Positions 8,591-18,152 of a stretch of DNA of 64,000 bases are shown here, piece after piece. The position numbers were made by a program, and so were the translations under genes. Below the pieces are notes generated by a model. That model worked only from the letters and a program-made list of their open reading frames with translations. It did no database searches and was not told the DNA's origin. Origin of the DNA: Salipiger abyssi (GTDB lineage Bacteria; Pseudomonadota; Alphaproteobacteria; Rhodobacterales; Rhodobacteraceae); NCBI RefSeq assembly GCF_017311415.1, contig NZ_JAEKIS010000002.1:124001-188000 (forward strand). Direction: 5' to 3'. Each line of letters opens with the position of its first letter. Within the stretch, counting starts at the first letter, position 1.

Positions 8591-9502
8591 GTGACGACCC
8601 CTCGAAAGAAGACTAGCCAGCCCGTGCGCACTGCGATCTTCCCCGTGGCCGGTCTCGGCACGCGCTTTCTTCCGGCGACCAAAGCCACGCCCAAGGAGCT
8701 GCTGCCGGTGCTCGACCGTCCGCTGCTGCAATTCGCCATCGACGAGGCGCGCGCGGCGGGCATCGAGCGTATGATCTTTGTCTCACACCCGTCGAAATCC
8801 GCCATTGAACGCTATGTGCATGCGGATGAAGAGCTTTCCGCCACCTTGCGCGAGAAGGGCAAGCATCAAATCGCCGATCACCTGGACGACGCGGCCATTG
8901 ACCCGGAGGCCGAGCAGGCGCATTTCGTCATGCAGCCCGAACCGCTGGGGCTGGGCCATGCGGTGCTCTGTGCGGCGGACGAGGTTCTGCCCGGGCCGGT
9001 GGCGGTGATCCTGCCGGACGATCTGATCATGGGGGAACCGGGCTGTCTCAGCGAAATGCTCGAGGCCTATGCAGAGGGCGGTGCCGGCCACATGGTCGCG
9101 ACGATGGAGGTCGCGCGGGACGAGGTTTCCGCCTATGGCGTGCTCGACCCGCTGGGCGATGCCGAGGGCCAGATGGTGCGTGCCTCGGGCATGGTCGAAA
9201 AGCCGGAAGCCGAGAAAGCGCCGTCTCTTCAGGCGGTTGTCGGGCGATATGTGCTCGATGCCTCGATCTTCGACGACCTGCGCAATCAGGAACCGGGGCT
9301 GGGTGGCGAGATCCAGCTTACCGATGCCATCGCCAAGGGTGTGGAACGGGTCGGGCTCTGCGGCTTCCGCTTCAGCGGGCAGCGCTTCGATTGCGGCTCG
9401 AAAGCGGGCATGCTGCGCGCAACACTGGCCTATGCCGGCATGCATGAAGAATTCCATCCGGTTTTGCAGACCGAAACGTCGCTTGCGATGGCGGCTGAAT
9501 AA
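8591..9502 (+). CDS. galU: UTP--glucose-1-phosphate uridylyltransferase
   Basis: 303 aa; makes UDP-glucose for exopolysaccharide, glycolipid and cell-envelope synthesis. The nucleotide-binding FPVAGLGTRFLPATKATPKELLP signature, FVSHPSKSAIERY, QPEPLGLGHAVLCA, VILPDDLIM, GMVEKP, GRYVLDASIFD and GGEIQLTDAI match GalU throughout. The GTG at 8591 is chosen because AAAGGAGA lies about 8 bp upstream and the protein then has normal length. Monocistronic, closed by an intrinsic terminator. Its product differs from the ADP-glucose expected by GgpS, so the neighbouring osmolyte operon is probably not metabolically tied to it. Confidence 0.95.
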   Translation: MTTPRKKTSQPVRTAIFPVAGLGTRFLPATKATPKELLPVLDRPLLQFAIDEARAAGIERMIFVSHPSKSAIERYVHADEELSATLREKGKHQIADHLDDAAIDPEAEQAHFVMQPEPLGLGHAVLCAADEVLPGPVAVILPDDLIMGEPGCLSEMLEAYAEGGAGHMVATMEVARDEVSAYGVLDPLGDAEGQMVRASGMVEKPEAEKAPSLQAVVGRYVLDASIFDDLRNQEPGLGGEIQLTDAIAKGVERVGLCGFRFSGQRFDCGSKAGMLRATLAYAGMHEEFHPVLQTETSLAMAAE

Positions 9503-9530
9503 CGGACTGCAAACGATTGATTTAATGTAA

Positions 9531-9563
9531 GAAGGCCCCGGCAGGAAATGTCGGGGCCTTCTT
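9531..9563 (+). terminator. intrinsic terminator of galU
   Basis: Perfect 10-bp stem GAAGGCCCCG / CGGGGCCTTC with a short loop, followed by TTG. The hairpin also faces the converging PAS gene. Confidence 0.75.
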
Positions 9564-9621
9564 GCGTCAGGTTTAAAAATCTTTGCAACCACTTGGTTTT
9601 ATTCTCAAAAGGGCGAACCTC

Positions 9622-10317
9622 TCAATCGTTCGAGACGATCAACCGAAGATACGGGTGCTTGCGCCCCTCCGGTTTCGGGGCCGGTGTGAACTCCGCGCGC
9701 GGCTCGGACAGCTCTGTCTCGCGCGGCGGCAGCGGTTCGGGCATGCTCGGCACCGGTGCCACGGCGCCGCGCAGCGCCGGTTTCAGATCGACCGTGTCGA
9801 TGGTGAAACGGCGCGGTGTGCGACCGATGCGCCCGGAGGTGGTGAGAACCCCGATCATCCGGCTCATATCGCCCATATCCGAGCGCAGAGGCAGCAGCAG
9901 CAGATGCCCCGCCATGGCGCCCTTGCCAAAGCCTTCCTCGGCGCGCAGCTCGATCCGCGCCGCCGCGCCCTCGGAAAACACTTGGGCGACCGCATCGGCC
10001 AGCGTTTCGCGTGCGGAGGGGGCAAAGAGCGCCGAAAGCGGCATGCCGGCGGTCTCCATCCCCATGAGATCGTTGAGATGTGTGCCGGCGACGCGCAGCT
10101 TGGCGAGGGTCGGCGCGATGCGTTCGGCCAGAAAGGCGTATTCCAGAGCGCTTTCGATGCCGCGCGGGTCGATCTGGCTGCGTAGCGGCACCGCGCCGGT
10201 CTCGCCCACCAGCCCGTGCCAGTAGCTTTCCAGCAGCCGTACCGGCGCCAGCCGCTTCTGCTTTTCCCGATCGGTCATCGACACGATACCCCGTCCGTTT
10301 CCACCCGTTCCCAACAT
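9622..10317 (-). CDS. PAS domain-containing protein (PAS_5 family)
   Basis: 231 aa cytosolic protein. Residues about 25-160 fit the PAS_5 family common in Alphaproteobacteria: LLESYWHGLVGETGAVPLRSQIDPRGI, ALEYAFLAERIAPTLAKLRVAGTHLNDLMGMETAGMPL. The C-terminal 60 residues are proline-rich and low complexity, ending in a short basic segment. No output domain is visible, so it may sense or scaffold through partners. The ATG at 10317 is well supported by AAGGAG eight bases upstream; an internal ATG 13 codons in has no ribosome site. It converges on galU and is divergent from yicC. Confidence 0.75.
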   Translation of the reverse strand: MLGTGGNGRGIVSMTDREKQKRLAPVRLLESYWHGLVGETGAVPLRSQIDPRGIESALEYAFLAERIAPTLAKLRVAGTHLNDLMGMETAGMPLSALFAPSARETLADAVAQVFSEGAAARIELRAEEGFGKGAMAGHLLLLPLRSDMGDMSRMIGVLTTSGRIGRTPRRFTIDTVDLKPALRGAVAPVPSMPEPLPPRETELSEPRAEFTPAPKPEGRKHPYLRLIVSND

Positions 10318-10562
10318 CTCGCGCGCTCCTTTACCCGTGCTGCGCGGCGCGGTCGGAGCCCCCGTTCCAACTTGCCTGCCATTCTCATCATGTTGAGTCT
10401 CAAGTTACCTCAAATGCGGTCGAATTTCGCCCTAATTGTGACCCAAAGGTTAACGCCCGGCGCGCTGCCGCCGATGCTTGCCATGCGGCAATCCAGCCTG
10501 TAGGCCCTTGAAAACCGTGGGCTTCGGGGCATCCCGCCCGGCCTTAAGACAAGGAGGCGGAA

Positions 10563-11453
10563 ATGCGGCAATCCATGACCGGATTTGCATCGCGCAGCGG
10601 CGAAACCGAGGGGCTCCGCTGGGCGTGGGAGCTGCGCGGCGTCAATGGCAAGGGGCTGGAGCTGCGGCTGCGGCTGCCCGAATGGATCGAGGGGCTGGAG
10701 CCACTGGTGCGCAAGGCGGCGCAGGCGCGGCTGGCGCGCGGCAATGTGCAGATCTCGCTGCGCGTCACCGGCGACAGCGACGAGGCCGCGGCGGAGCTCG
10801 ACGAGGCGGCGCTGGCCCGCGTGCTCGACGCCATGGCGCGGATCGAAGGCGCCGCCGGAGGCCGGGGGCTGGTGCTGTCGCCCTCCAGCGCGGCGGAGAT
10901 CGTGGCGCTGCGCGGGGTGATGGCGACGGGGCAATCCACGCGCGATATCGCCGCGCTGCGCACGGCGCTGCTGGCGGAATTCGAGGTCGCGCTGAGCGAG
11001 TTCGCGGAGATGCGCGGGCGCGAGGGCGCGGCGCTGGCGCAGGTTCTCTCCGGGCAGCTCGACGAGATCGCGGCGCTGGTGGCGCAGGCTACCGAGATCG
11101 TCGAGGCGCGGCGCGACGAGCAGGCCGACAAGCTGCGCGCGGCGCTCGCCCGCGTGATGGAGAACACCGACGGCGCCGACGAGGCGCGAGTCGCACAGGA
11201 ACTGGCGCTGATCGCGGTGAAATCCGACATCACTGAAGAGCTCGACCGGCTGACCGCTCATATCGCCGCCGCGCGGGCGCTGCTGGCCGACAAGGGCGCC
11301 GTGGGGCGCAAGCTCGACTTCCTGATGCAGGAATTCAACCGCGAGGCGAACACACTCTGTTCGAAATCCGGCTCTTCGGCATTGACGCAGGCCGGGCTGG
11401 CACTCAAGACGGTGATCGACCAGATGCGCGAACAGGTACAGAATGTGGAGTGA
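10563..11453 (+). CDS. yicC: YicC family endoribonuclease
   Basis: 296 aa, normal family length. The N-terminus [14 protein letters not shown] and the C-terminal block [22 protein letters not shown] plus [11 protein letters not shown] are diagnostic of YicC-like proteins, described in E. coli as an RNase acting on small RNA. A TAAGACAAGGAGG site precedes the ATG. It lies 6 bp upstream of gmk, the usual yicC-gmk pairing in Alphaproteobacteria, and heads a three-gene unit yicC-gmk-gamma carbonic anhydrase. Confidence 0.92.
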   Translation: MRQSMTGFASRSGETEGLRWAWELRGVNGKGLELRLRLPEWIEGLEPLVRKAAQARLARGNVQISLRVTGDSDEAAAELDEAALARVLDAMARIEGAAGGRGLVLSPSSAAEIVALRGVMATGQSTRDIAALRTALLAEFEVALSEFAEMRGREGAALAQVLSGQLDEIAALVAQATEIVEARRDEQADKLRAALARVMENTDGADEARVAQELALIAVKSDITEELDRLTAHIAAARALLADKGAVGRKLDFLMQEFNREANTLCSKSGSSALTQAGLALKTVIDQMREQVQNVE

Positions 11454-11459
11454 GCGAGC

Positions 11460-12101
11460 ATGAACCGCCGGGGCCTGCTGATCATCCTGTCCTCGCCCTC
11501 GGGCGCGGGCAAATCGACGCTGGCGCGGCGCCTGCGGGATTGGGATCCGTCGATCATTTTTTCGGTCTCGGCCACGACCCGCGCGCCGCGTCCGGGCGAG
11601 GTCGATGGCGAGGATTACCATTTCATGACCGAGACCGCCTTCAAGAAGGCGGTGAACAATGGCGAGATGCTCGAGCACGCGCATGTCTTCGGCAATTTCT
11701 ACGGCTCGCCCAAGGGGCCGGTGCGCGACGCCATCATCAGCGGCAAGGACGTGCTCTTCGATGTCGACTGGCAGGGCGCGCAGCAGATGACCAACTCGGA
11801 GCTGGCGCTGCACACGCTGTCGATCTTCCTGCTGCCGCCCTCCATCGCCGAGCTGAAACGCCGGTTGGAATCGCGCGGCCAGGACGGCGCGGATGTGATC
11901 GACCGGCGGATGCAGAAGAGCTGGGACGAGATTTCGCACTGGGGCTCCTACGATTTCGTGCTGGTCAACGAGGATCTGGACGCCACCGAGCGGCGGCTGA
12001 AGAGCATCGTGACCGCCTCGCGGCTGCGGCGCACGCAGCAGCCCAGCCTGCTCGACCATGTGCGCGGGCTGCAAACGGAATTCGAGGAGGGCGAGGAATG
12101 A
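11460..12101 (+). CDS. gmk: guanylate kinase
   Basis: 213 aa; phosphorylates GMP to GDP with ATP. The P-loop [16 protein letters not shown] is at the N-terminus, followed by [22 protein letters not shown] (GMP binding), [14 protein letters not shown] and [10 protein letters not shown]. The length is typical. Start 6 bp after yicC stop; the stop overlaps the start of the downstream gene by ATGA, so the three genes are translationally linked. Confidence 0.96.
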   Translation: MNRRGLLIILSSPSGAGKSTLARRLRDWDPSIIFSVSATTRAPRPGEVDGEDYHFMTETAFKKAVNNGEMLEHAHVFGNFYGSPKGPVRDAIISGKDVLFDVDWQGAQQMTNSELALHTLSIFLLPPSIAELKRRLESRGQDGADVIDRRMQKSWDEISHWGSYDFVLVNEDLDATERRLKSIVTASRLRRTQQPSLLDHVRGLQTEFEEGEE

Positions 12102-12619
12102 CGATCTATGCGCTGGACGGGGTGGCCCCCGAGATCGCGGCGGATGCCTGGGTGGCCCCGGATGCCAACCTGATCGGCAAGGTGGTGCTGGAGGAGGCGG
12201 CTTCGGTCTGGTTCGGCTGCACGCTGCGCGGCGACAACGAGGAAATCCGCGTCGGCGCTGGCAGCAACGTTCAGGAGAACGTGGTCTGCCATACCGACAT
12301 GGGCTATCCGCTGGTGATCGGCGCGGGCTGCACCATCGGTCACAAGGTCATGCTGCATGGCTGCGTGATCGGAGAGAATACGCTGATCGGCATGGGCGCG
12401 ACGATCCTCAACGGCGCAAAGATCGGCCGCAACTGCCTGATCGGGGCAGGGGCGCTGATCACCGAGGGCAAAGAGATCCCCGATGGCAGCCTTGTCATGG
12501 GCATGCCCGGCAAGGTGGTTCGTCAGCTTGACGAGGCCGCCATTGCCGGGCTGCGCAAGTCGGCGCGGCATTATCAGGACAATGCGCGCCGGTATGCGGC
12601 GGGCCTGACCGCGCTGTGA
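12098..12619 (+). CDS. gamma carbonic anhydrase family protein
   Basis: 173 aa left-handed beta-helix protein with repeated hexapeptide motifs (for example [38 protein letters not shown]). Metal-ligand histidines sit in [11 protein letters not shown] and [10 protein letters not shown]. Relatives (YrdA/PaaY/CcmM-type) bind Zn or Fe; whether this one hydrates CO2 is uncertain, as many bacterial members are inactive in that assay. The ATG overlaps the gmk stop (12098-12101). Confidence 0.88.
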   Translation: MTIYALDGVAPEIAADAWVAPDANLIGKVVLEEAASVWFGCTLRGDNEEIRVGAGSNVQENVVCHTDMGYPLVIGAGCTIGHKVMLHGCVIGENTLIGMGATILNGAKIGRNCLIGAGALITEGKEIPDGSLVMGMPGKVVRQLDEAAIAGLRKSARHYQDNARRYAAGLTAL

Positions 12620-12647
12620 CGCGCGGCCGGCCCGCTCGGGCCGGTCA

Positions 12648-13157
12648 TCAGGCCTGTTCCAGAGCGCGTTCGACGCGGTTCTGCACCACCGGTGCTAGCT
12701 GTTTGGTCAGCATGGCGGTCGGGATGTGGCGCAGTGCCGGCTTGCGGTTCGGCGCGCGCTTGCGCTCGCGCAGATAGGCCAGGATCATCTGGGCGTGTTC
12801 GCGATTGCGCGCAACGAGTTCATAGCCGTCGATATTCCACTGCCAGTAGGCGTCTTCCGGCCAGGAAATCGTTGCCTTTTCAAGCGTGCCGCAGCTGTCG
12901 CACTCGGCCATGCCGCAGTGGTTCAGCCGATAGCCCGGCCCCGGTTCCTTGCCTTGATGGAAGGTCGGTTTCGGCGTGTCGGGCTGCTGCCAGCTAAAGT
13001 GTTCCGGGAACAGTTCTTCAACAACAACGCGTCCCCAGAGATGCGAATTCTGCGGCAACTCTGAGTGACGGATCACACAGGTAAAACGGAACGGCTCGTG
13101 AAAATGCGCAACGTGCCCACATTTCGGACAACGAATGTCGATAGGGTCGTTCTGCAT
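12648..13157 (-). CDS. hypothetical zinc-ribbon protein
   Basis: 169 aa protein of unknown function. Two CxxC pairs (CPKCG near residue 10 and CDSCG near 85) probably bind one zinc and enclose a beta-rich stretch (HFHEPFRFTCVIRH, LWGRVVVEELFPEHF). The remainder is basic and helical with many aromatic residues (WPEDAYWQWNIDGYE). The ATG at 13157 is preceded by ACAGGAG and starts directly before the zinc ribbon; an in-frame ATG at 13232 would add 25 unrelated residues. It converges on the gamma carbonic anhydrase gene; a GC hairpin (CCGGCCCG/CGGGCCGG) lies between them. Confidence 0.65.
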   Translation of the reverse strand: MQNDPIDIRCPKCGHVAHFHEPFRFTCVIRHSELPQNSHLWGRVVVEELFPEHFSWQQPDTPKPTFHQGKEPGPGYRLNHCGMAECDSCGTLEKATISWPEDAYWQWNIDGYELVARNREHAQMILAYLRERKRAPNRKPALRHIPTAMLTKQLAPVVQNRVERALEQA

Positions 13158-13566
13158 CGGAGTGATGCTCCTGTGGTTGTAGGCGCCCCCACCTAACAAC
13201 CCTATGAAGCGATAAATTTCCCTTAAAAGCAATGCGAGATGCGGCTGTCTAAGCCACTTGAGCCGAAAAGCGCAAATACAACCTCAGGTTCATCCCCATA
13301 AATGGTGAGGAGCGAAATTGCACATTTTTGACGCAGGAAACGGATTTTACGAAAAATCAATACGTTAGACTTTTGCCTCATTTCCGCACCATTTCGGCAA
13401 AAATCCGCCGATTGGGGCGCAATCCGGGCGCGGCCGAGCAGTTTCACTTGCAATCGATTCGGTTTTTGCTCTCTGCAGCGCCTGTCGCAGCAGCATGAGG
13501 GGCCGCCATGAACCCGTCTGAGTCGTTCCTTTTTGTGGTCCGAATTGAACCAGCCAGGACATTGTA
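13158..13566. other. gene-free divergent region upstream of phoR
   Basis: About 400 bp, AT-richer than average, between the zinc-ribbon gene (minus) and phoR (plus). A TTGACG near 13335 could serve as a -35 element but the -10 is unclear. I do not see a PhoB box of the kind present at pstS. Short open frames lack ribosome sites. Confidence 0.5.
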
Positions 13567-14607
13567 ATGCAGGCGGACTCGCGCCAGTTCGTTGCGGCGA
13601 TACCGCTACCGGCCGTGTTGATCCGGTGGGATGAGCGCATCGCTGCCGCCAATGCCGAAGCGCAGTCTTTTCTGGGCGGCGGGCTGGAAGGGCGACATTT
13701 TATCACTGCACTGCGCCAGCCGGCGCTGCTCGACGCAATCGAAGGCACGTTTCGCGACGGCGCGCCGCGGCTCACCCGGTTTCTGACGACAGATGGGCGT
13801 CAGAATACAACCTATGAGGTATCGTGCCGCCGGCTGGATCTGGAAGGCGGGCGAGGTGTGATGCTCACGTTTCAGGATGTGACACATCTCGAACAGGCCG
13901 GGCAGATGCGCCGCGATTTCGTCGCAAATGTCAGCCACGAGCTGCGCACGCCGCTCACCGCGCTGCTGGGCTTCATAGAAACCCTGAAGGGCCCGGCGCG
14001 TGACGATCCCGGGGCACGCGAGCGCTTTTTGAACATCATGGAGGCCGAGGCCGGTCGCATGGAGCGGTTGGTGGGCGATCTGCTTTCTCTGAGCCGGGTC
14101 GAGGCCGAGGAGCGCGTGCGCCCGACCGAACCGGTGGACCTGCCGGGGCTGCTGCGCTCGGTACTGAGCGGGCTGGCACCGCTGGGCGAGGAGGCCGGCG
14201 TGCGGCTAGAGGCGGATCTGCCCGAGGGCGCGCTCGAGGTGCCGGGCGATGCCGATCAGCTCCGGCAGGTGATGGTGAACCTGATCGAGAACGGGGTGAA
14301 ATATTCCGGGCGCGGCGCCGAAGTGCGGGTGAGCCTGTCGGCGCCCGCCTATCAGCCAAGGCTGCGCGGCGAGGGCGTGGTGATCTCGGTCAGCGACAGC
14401 GGCCCGGGCTTTGATCCGCTGCACATCCCGCGCCTGACCGAACGCTTCTACCGCGTCGACAGCCACCGCTCGCGCGAGAAGGGCGGCACCGGGCTGGGGC
14501 TCGCCATCGTCAAGCATATCGTGAACCGTCATCGCGGCCGGCTGCGGATCGAGAGCAAGCCGGGCGAGGGCGCAAGTTTCCAGGTGGTGCTGCCGACCAC
14601 CGCCTGA
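13567..14607 (+). CDS. phoR: phosphate regulon sensor histidine kinase PhoR
   Basis: 346 aa. A PAS-like region (about 10-105) is followed by HisKA with FVANVSHELRTPLTALLGFIETL (His124 as phosphoacceptor) and HATPase_c: NLIENGVKYSGRG (N box), SDSGPGFDP (G1), ERFYRVDSHRSREKGGTGLGLAIVKHIV (F and G2). Family knowledge: PhoR phosphorylates PhoB under phosphate limitation, with input from the Pst transporter and PhoU, all encoded just downstream. No transmembrane helix is evident at the N-terminus, unlike E. coli PhoR, so it may be peripheral or soluble. The opposite-strand gene at 14617-15339 separates it from pstS. Confidence 0.88.
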   Translation: MQADSRQFVAAIPLPAVLIRWDERIAAANAEAQSFLGGGLEGRHFITALRQPALLDAIEGTFRDGAPRLTRFLTTDGRQNTTYEVSCRRLDLEGGRGVMLTFQDVTHLEQAGQMRRDFVANVSHELRTPLTALLGFIETLKGPARDDPGARERFLNIMEAEAGRMERLVGDLLSLSRVEAEERVRPTEPVDLPGLLRSVLSGLAPLGEEAGVRLEADLPEGALEVPGDADQLRQVMVNLIENGVKYSGRGAEVRVSLSAPAYQPRLRGEGVVISVSDSGPGFDPLHIPRLTERFYRVDSHRSREKGGTGLGLAIVKHIVNRHRGRLRIESKPGEGASFQVVLPTTA

Positions 14608-14616
14608 GCGACGGAA

Positions 14617-15339
14617 TTAGACCCCAGCGACGACCGGCTCAGGCGCCCGGTGGCGCGCCTCGATCTCTGGAAGCGCAGCCAGCACCGCGCCGGGGGTCGG
14701 TCGCGCACCGATGCGGTCGCGCACCCAGTGCTCATGCGCGCCGACAATGCGCAGCGGAAAGCGCGGCAGGCCCAGCAGGCTGGCGATGCAGAAGCGGTGA
14801 TTGCCCGAACCGGTCTTGCACAGCGTGCCCTCGGCAGTAATGACAGCCGTGGACTCGAAGCCAGTGGCGCCAGCGTCGAACCCGTTGCGGCGCAGGCTGT
14901 CGATCAGCCCCAGCACGTAGTCGCGCAGAAAGCCCGCGATCTCGGTCTCGCTGCGCAGCGGGCGCGTCTTGTAAAACGCCGCGCCGCGCTCCGAAAGCTC
15001 GCGCGTCAGGTCTTCGTACCAGCGGCTGGCGCGCACGTCGTCTTCATGCGCCATGAGATCCGCGAGGCGCTGGTAGCGCTCGGTCTCGCTGATCCGTGCG
15101 GTCTTTGCGAAATGCTCCGCCGGGATGGTAAATGGCTCGGCGCGCTTTATCGGCGCGCGCAGCAATCCCACAACCGGATTCGGCAGTAGCCGACGCAGTC
15201 GCCGCAGCCGGGCACGTCCGACCGGCCATTTCGAGCCGAGCTGACGGTCGATCCGCGCCGGGCTCACCCAGATCACCGCGCGATCCCCCGCCGAATCTAT
15301 GAAGTCCCGTTGTCGCAAGCGTTTATCCCATACAATCAT
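14617..15339 (-). CDS. hypothetical protein divergent from pstS
   Basis: About 240 aa, no family recognised with confidence. It is basic in the first 70 residues (RARLRRLRRLLPNPV, RAPIKRAEPFTI). A distinctive conserved-looking C-terminal block reads GFESTAVITAEGTLCKTGSGNHRFCIASLLGLP, somewhat reminiscent of ParB/sulfiredoxin-like nuclease folds, but that is only a suggestion. The ATG at 15339 has AAGGA about 10 bases upstream. A longer in-frame start at 15441 would abut the PhoB box. Sitting inside the phosphate regulon with its 5' end facing the PhoB box, it may be co-regulated by PhoB. Confidence 0.6.
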   Translation of the reverse strand: MIVWDKRLRQRDFIDSAGDRAVIWVSPARIDRQLGSKWPVGRARLRRLRRLLPNPVVGLLRAPIKRAEPFTIPAEHFAKTARISETERYQRLADLMAHEDDVRASRWYEDLTRELSERGAAFYKTRPLRSETEIAGFLRDYVLGLIDSLRRNGFDAGATGFESTAVITAEGTLCKTGSGNHRFCIASLLGLPRFPLRIVGAHEHWVRDRIGARPTPGAVLAALPEIEARHRAPEPVVAGV

Positions 15340-15442
15340 GCCGGGAATATCCTTGCCGCATCGCAGCGCGGACGGTGCCGCGCGGCGCGCTGACCCGGGC
15401 TGATTCCGGCGTTCGCCGGCAGATTTGCACATCTCCGGCACG

Positions 15443-15471
15443 CTGTCATGAAACTGTTACACAGCTGTCAC
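15443..15471. promoter_or_regulatory. PhoB box upstream of pstS
   Basis: Three 7-bp direct repeats CTGTCAT, CTGTTAC, CTGTCAC start exactly 11 bp apart (15443, 15454, 15465), matching the known Pho-box arrangement of CTGTCAT-like repeats separated by A/T-rich 4-mers. It lies about 80 bp before the pstS ATG and about 100 bp before the start of the divergent orphan gene. Confidence 0.93.
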
Positions 15472-15553
15472 AAAAGCATCGCGGGCGGGGCCTAGGGCTG
15501 CCCGCGAGGTCCCCGAGGGGAAGGGGATCGTAACCAATGACAGGAGCATTCAT

Positions 15554-16588
15554 ATGCAATCCGTGAAACTCGCCGCTTCGGCTCTGGCCATCGCCGCCGT
15601 CTCGGCCTCCGCTGCCGCCGCCCGCGACAACGTGCAGGTCGCCGGTTCGTCGACCGTGCTGCCCTATGCCTCGATCGTTGCCGAAGCCTTCGGCGAAAAC
15701 ACCGACTTCCCGACCCCGGTCGTGGAATCGGGCGGCTCCTCGGCCGGCCTCAAGCGCTTCTGCGAAGGTGTGGGCGAAAACACCATCGACGTCGCCAACG
15801 CATCGCGCGCCATCCGTCAGAAAGAGATCGACGCCTGTGCCGCCAACGGCGTGACCGACATCATCCAGGTCCGCATCGGCTATGACGGCATCGTCTTCGC
15901 CTCGCAGCAGGACGGCCCGGCCTTCACCGCCTTCGAGCCCACCGACATCTTCAACGCCATCGGCGCCAAGGTGCTGGTCGACGGCGAAGTGGTCGACAAC
16001 CCCTACAACACCTGGTCCGAGTTCAACTCCGAGCTGCCGGATGCCGAGATCGCGATGTTCATCCCGGGCACCAAGCACGGCACCCGCGAAGTCTTCGAGG
16101 AAAAAGTCCTGCTGATCGGCTGCGAAGAAACCGGCGCCTATGAGGCCATGGTGTCCGGCGGCATGTCGGAAGACGACGCCGAAGACGCCTGCCTCGACGT
16201 GCGTCAGGACGGCGGCAAGTCGGTCGATATCGACGGCGACTACACCGAGACCCTGGCCCGCATCGACGCCAACCCGAACGGCGTGGGCGTGTTCGGCCTG
16301 GCGTTCTACGAGAACAACCAGGACAAGCTGAAGGTCGCCACCATGTCCGGCATCGCGCCGTCGACCGAGACCATCGCGTCGGGCGAATACCCGGTGTCGC
16401 GCCCGCTGTTCTTCTACGTGAAGAAAGCCCATATCGGCGTGATCCCCGGCCTGAAGGAATACGCTCAGTTCTTCGTCGCCGACGAGATCGCAGGCCCGAC
16501 CGGCCCGCTCGCCAACTATGGCCTCGTCGCCGACCCCGAGCTGGCCGCGACCCAGTCCATGGTCGCCAACGAAGAGACCATGCAGTAA
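15554..16588 (+). CDS. pstS: phosphate ABC transporter, periplasmic phosphate-binding protein
   Basis: 344 aa. A signal peptide (about 1-23, ending ASAAAARDN) precedes a PBP-like domain with VAGSSTVLPYASIVAEAF, ESGGSSAGLKRFCEG and NASRAIRQKE, the phosphate-coordinating loops of PstS. It captures Pi in the periplasm and delivers it to PstCA. First gene of pstSCAB-phoU-phoB under the PhoB box; a hairpin after pstS probably keeps pstS expression above that of the membrane genes. Confidence 0.96.
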   Translation: MQSVKLAASALAIAAVSASAAAARDNVQVAGSSTVLPYASIVAEAFGENTDFPTPVVESGGSSAGLKRFCEGVGENTIDVANASRAIRQKEIDACAANGVTDIIQVRIGYDGIVFASQQDGPAFTAFEPTDIFNAIGAKVLVDGEVVDNPYNTWSEFNSELPDAEIAMFIPGTKHGTREVFEEKVLLIGCEETGAYEAMVSGGMSEDDAEDACLDVRQDGGKSVDIDGDYTETLARIDANPNGVGVFGLAFYENNQDKLKVATMSGIAPSTETIASGEYPVSRPLFFYVKKAHIGVIPGLKEYAQFFVADEIAGPTGPLANYGLVADPELAATQSMVANEETMQ

Positions 16589-16612
16589 TCGGCGCCTGCC
16601 GCGACTGCATTA

Positions 16613-16643
16613 GGGGGCGGCAGCAAGCGCTGCCCCCTTTTCC
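16613..16643 (+). terminator. hairpin between pstS and pstC (partial terminator)
   Basis: Stem GGCAGC/GCTGCC extended by a bulged G5/C tract, loop AAGC, then TTTTCCTTTT. The imperfect stem before pstC fits an attenuating, readthrough-permitting terminator. Confidence 0.55.
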
Positions 16644-16679
16644 TTTTAGGTTCTTTTCCTGAAGACGAACGGGGGGCAC

Positions 16680-18152
16680 ATGCCTTTACTCTGGCTCTTT
16701 CTGATCGTGCTGGCGATTGCCGCGGTCGGCTTTGTGCTGGGGCGCGCCCGCGCGCTGGCCAGCGCCGGCGGCGACGTCCGCAATCTGCATTCGCTGCCGA
16801 GCTATTACGGCAACAATGTCGCCATCAAGACCGTCGTGCCCGCCATTCTGGTCATGCTGATCTGGCTGATCGTGCAGCCGATGATCGTGAATTCCACGAT
16901 CTCCGGCATGATCCCGGAAAGCTCGGTCGCCGAGAATTCCTCGCTGGGTCTGGTGATGTCCGAGGTGCGCCGCACCGCCGAGGGGCTCGACAACGCCGTC
17001 GCCAACGGGGACATGACCGAGGAATTCGCCCGCGACGCGCGCGCCGATTTCACCGATGTCACCCAGCGTCTGAAGGATGCCGGCCAGATCGTCACCTCCG
17101 ACGTCACCCAGCCGATCCTGCGCGCCGCGCAAAGCTACCGCATCATGAATGCCACGGGCAATCTCATCATGTCGGGCATCGTGCTGGCGCTGGCGCTGTC
17201 CGGGCTGTTCTGGGGGCTGCGCGACTCGCATGCCGCCTTCCGCGCCCGCAACACCGTCGAGGCCGCCGTCCGCGCGCTGCTCATCGGTGCCGCCTCCATC
17301 GCCATCCTGACCACCATCGGCATCATCCTGTCGCTGGTCTTCAACACCGTCGAGTTCTTCCGGCTTTATCCGGCGACCGACTTCTTCTTCGGCACGAGCT
17401 GGGCACCGAGCTTCTCGGGCCGGGGCGGCTCCTCGGATCTGGGCGTTCTGCCGCTGCTCTGGGGCACGTTCTACATCTCCATCGTGGCGCTGGTCGTGGC
17501 CGTGCCCATCGGGCTCTTCGCCGCCGTCTACCTGTCGGAATACGCAACCCCGCGCGTCCGCGCCGTCGCCAAGCCGATGCTGGAAGTGCTCGCCGGGATC
17601 CCGACCATCGTTTACGGCCTTTTCGCGCTGCTGACCGTCGGACCGCTGCTGCTGGGCATCTTCGGCGATGACGGGCTGGGCTGGATGCAGGCGGGCACCG
17701 CGGTGATGACCGCCGGTCTGGTCATGGGCATCATGCTCATTCCCTTCGTCTCCTCGCTCAGCGACGACATCATCAACGCCGTGCCGCAGGCGATGCGCGA
17801 CGGCTCTTACGGGCTGGGCGCCACCCAGTCCGAGACCATCAAGCAGGTGATCCTGCCGGCGGCACTGCCGGGCATCGTCGGCGCCATCCTTCTGGCCGCC
17901 TCGCGCGCCATCGGCGAGACGATGATCGTCGTGCTGGGGGCAGGGGCCGCGGCCAAGCTCAGCCTCAACCCGTTCGAGGCGATGACCACGGTGACCGCCA
18001 AGATCGTCAGCCAGCTGACCGGCGACGCCGATTTCTCCTCGCCCGAGGCGCTGGTCGCCTTTGCCCTGGGCATGACCCTCTTCGTCCTGACGCTGGGGCT
18101 GAACGTTCTCGCCCTCTACATCGTGCGCAAATACCGGGAGCAGTACGAATGA
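16680..18152 (+). CDS. pstC: phosphate ABC transporter permease PstC
   Basis: 490 aa inner-membrane permease. N-terminal helices flank a periplasmic-sized insert (about 65-145), then the conserved permease core with SYGLGATQSETIKQVILPAALPGIVGAILLAASRAIGETM (EAA loop contacting PstB). It is longer than E. coli PstC (about 320 aa) because of the N-terminal extension usual in Alphaproteobacteria. The stop overlaps the pstA start (18149-18152). Confidence 0.95.
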   Translation: MPLLWLFLIVLAIAAVGFVLGRARALASAGGDVRNLHSLPSYYGNNVAIKTVVPAILVMLIWLIVQPMIVNSTISGMIPESSVAENSSLGLVMSEVRRTAEGLDNAVANGDMTEEFARDARADFTDVTQRLKDAGQIVTSDVTQPILRAAQSYRIMNATGNLIMSGIVLALALSGLFWGLRDSHAAFRARNTVEAAVRALLIGAASIAILTTIGIILSLVFNTVEFFRLYPATDFFFGTSWAPSFSGRGGSSDLGVLPLLWGTFYISIVALVVAVPIGLFAAVYLSEYATPRVRAVAKPMLEVLAGIPTIVYGLFALLTVGPLLLGIFGDDGLGWMQAGTAVMTAGLVMGIMLIPFVSSLSDDIINAVPQAMRDGSYGLGATQSETIKQVILPAALPGIVGAILLAASRAIGETMIVVLGAGAAAKLSLNPFEAMTTVTAKIVSQLTGDADFSSPEALVAFALGMTLFVLTLGLNVLALYIVRKYREQYE

